A model generated the notes under the pieces. That model searched no databases. It was not told the origin of the DNA and saw nothing but the letters and a program-made list of their open reading frames with translations. From NCBI GenBank assembly GCA_035527835.1, contig DATKZS010000011.1, positions 1 through 40,085 of the forward strand: 40,085 nt of DNA. The letters run 5' to 3'. Below are positions 39,021 through 40,085 of the stretch, piece after piece. Numbering within the stretch: position 1 is the first letter of the stretch; every line of letters starts with the position of its first letter. The DNA comes from DATKZS01 sp035527835 [NCBI: bacterium] (GTDB lineage: Bacteria > RBG-13-61-14). The position numbers and the translations under genes were made by a program.

Positions 39021-39632
39021 TCACAGATGGAGCACTTCGTTGAAGCAGATCAGGCGCGGCGAGAGCGGGTTGAAGTCAAAGTGGGTGATGGAGCAGTTCT
39101 TGAGGGGCCAGGCGGCGGGGCCGGGGTCGAGCTCGAGCTTGAAGGAAGCGGAGGCTTTCTTGATGATGCGTTCGAGGAGGCCGAGGTGGGCGACCACGAT
39201 GATGCGGGGCAGGCCGGAGTTCAGGATCTCGTCGAGCGCGCGCTCGGCCCTTATGTCCACGTCCGCGTCGGACTCGGCTCCTGGGGCCAGGGTATGAAAC
39301 GGCTCGCCGCTTTTGAGCCGGCCGGGGACCCGGGGGAAGCGCTCGAATACCTGCGCGACGGTCAGTCCCTCGAATTCGCCCAGGTCGTACTCGATCAGGT
39401 CATCGAGGATGACGATCTCGGCGTTGTGGCGGCGGTTGATGATCTTGGCGGTCTCGGCGGCGCGGGAGAGCGGGCTGGTGTAGACGCGATAGGGGTTATA
39501 GTCGCGGAGCGCGGCGGCGGTGCGCAGCGCCTGGTCCCGGCCCTGCCCGCTCAGGCCGTAATCAACCCGGCCCTGGATGATCCCGTCGGCGTTGGCCTCG
39601 GACTGGCCGTGCCTTATGAACACCACCTCCAT
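39021..39632 (-). CDS. Histidine phosphatase superfamily protein (phosphoglycerate mutase-like)
   Basis: 203 residues. The catalytic loop VVFIRHGQSEANADGIIQGR has RHG with the phospho-acceptor His8. LSGQGRDQALRTAAAL and VYTSPLSRAAETAKII supply the second Arg. LIEYDLGEFEGLT is the usual acidic loop, and the second catalytic His is in IIVVAHLGLLERII. Members dephosphorylate phosphoglycerate, alpha-ribazole phosphate, sugar phosphates or other small molecules; the substrate is not predictable. It starts at ATG 39632 and may be cotranscribed with the ThDP enzyme gene downstream. The sequence is complete, with no insert. Confidence 0.93.
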   Translation of the reverse strand: MEVVFIRHGQSEANADGIIQGRVDYGLSGQGRDQALRTAAALRDYNPYRVYTSPLSRAAETAKIINRRHNAEIVILDDLIEYDLGEFEGLTVAQVFERFPRVPGRLKSGEPFHTLAPGAESDADVDIRAERALDEILNSGLPRIIVVAHLGLLERIIKKASASFKLELDPGPAAWPLKNCSITHFDFNPLSPRLICFNEVLHL

Positions 39633-39689
39633 TCAGTTCTCCATACCCGCCGGCGCTTCCGGGAACGCGCCGGGGCAACCGGGAAATTC

Positions 39690-39771
39690 ACGGACAGGAT
39701 TAACAGGAGTTGCCGGATCTTCGGAAAACATCATTAGATATATTACCTTCATCCTGTAAATCCTGTCTGAT
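39690..39771. repeat. Palindrome of the ACAGGATTAACAGGA family
   Basis: The left arm ACGGACAGGATTAACAGGA (39690-39708) pairs with CATCCTGTAAATCCTGTCTG (39750-39769). The spacer is AT-rich. It lies upstream of the histidine phosphatase gene and is related in style to the elements at 25331 and 27945. Confidence 0.8.
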
Positions 39772-39868
39772 AATATTTTCATGATATAAGAGTGCCGCCT
39801 CGCGGCATGGGCAATTGCATAGAATATTATACATCGCTTCAGTGCTGTCCAAAATAAACGGACCGGAG

Positions 39869-40076
39869 AACCGCCAAGACGCCAAGAGCGCCAAGGATTA
39901 TTTTTTAACAAGATTTTAAGAGGGCTTGGGTGCGAATGTTTCTTGCTTGGCGCTCCCGTCGGCCGGTCCGCCAAGCCGGTTGGGGCCAACGCTCCGGAGC
40001 TGTTATTTGCCGGGCCGCAAAGAAACATCATGATTTACTTGGCGATCCTTGGCGCTCTTGGCGTCTTGGCGGTTTT
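39869..40076. mobile_element. 208-bp MITE-like element of the AACCGCCAAGACGCC family
   Basis: A 30-bp arm at 39869-39898 (AACCGCCAAGACGCCAAGAG, then CGCCAAGGAT) is perfectly repeated in inverted orientation, ending at 40076. The roughly 150-bp interior holds further inverted pieces: CTTGGCG and CGCCAAG, and the pair GTTTCTT and AAGAAAC. There is no coding capacity. It is the long form of the short palindrome at 14863-14930. No clear target-site duplication is visible. The region 39772-39868 before it and the final nine bases hold no gene. Confidence 0.8.
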
Positions 40077-40085
40077 CTTACGGCC

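Overview
The window is a GC-rich (roughly 60-65 % by eye), densely coded bacterial chromosome segment with about 27 intact protein genes. No tRNA, rRNA, CRISPR array or intact transposase gene was seen. A class I lysyl-tRNA synthetase, an RF2 gene with the bacterial programmed frameshift, RecO, strong GGAGG ribosome sites and sigma70-like TTGACA/TATAAT promoters all fit a bacterium. The many intergenic palindromes, a RAYT transposase remnant and solitary metabolic genes are what I associate with metagenome-derived lineages such as Acidobacteriota, Myxococcota/Desulfobacterota, PVC or Omnitrophota-like phyla. I cannot place it more precisely from sequence alone.

Layout. Positions 1-1140 are a gene graveyard: the C-terminus of a RAYT-like transposase, a helical-repeat gene tail cut by a 143-bp MITE, and the last 79 codons of an alcohol dehydrogenase. 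Next are a DUF2378/V4R-like protein with a long GC-rich leader (1427), an OPT-family transporter (2465-4438, minus) and an MNT-HEPN pair whose HEPN gene carries an in-frame TAA (4553-5265). Positions 5417-9328 hold an acyl-CoA dehydrogenase, a small unknown, a 58-residue protein and a biotin carboxyltransferase. Positions 9366-13339 hold two glycosyltransferases, and 13527-14864 a zinc-ribbon protein and an EamA transporter. Minus-strand lysS and prfB (14946-17888) are followed by a PurN-like formyltransferase, an M50-CBS protease, an acyl-CoA synthetase and a secreted DUF4380 protein. Two tandem paralogous radical-SAM proteins and an SDR fill 23690-27914. A trpA-DegT aminotransferase pair diverges from recO, which precedes a membrane-anchored GH31-like protein. 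The right end (34317-39632, minus) carries a GMC oxidoreductase with its small subunit, a membrane protein, a ThDP enzyme and a histidine phosphatase.

How the genes work together. Acyl-CoA synthetase, acyl-CoA dehydrogenase and SDR could serve fatty-acid activation and oxidation although they are not one operon. The two glycosyltransferases look like a short surface-polysaccharide cluster. lysS and prfB are both translation genes. The GMC pair and the ThDP enzyme suggest alcohol or 2-oxoacid chemistry. Most other genes are solitary.

The most distinctive signal is not a protein. At least six families of palindromic, internally tandem repeats occupy the gene ends. In several cases they abut, overlap or encode the stop codon of the neighbouring gene (OPT transporter, EamA transporter, GMC oxidoreductase, membrane protein, ThDP enzyme). 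The tandem radical-SAM pair, the degenerate membrane GH31, the broken HEPN gene and the 58-residue partner of the carboxyltransferase are the best protein-level leads.
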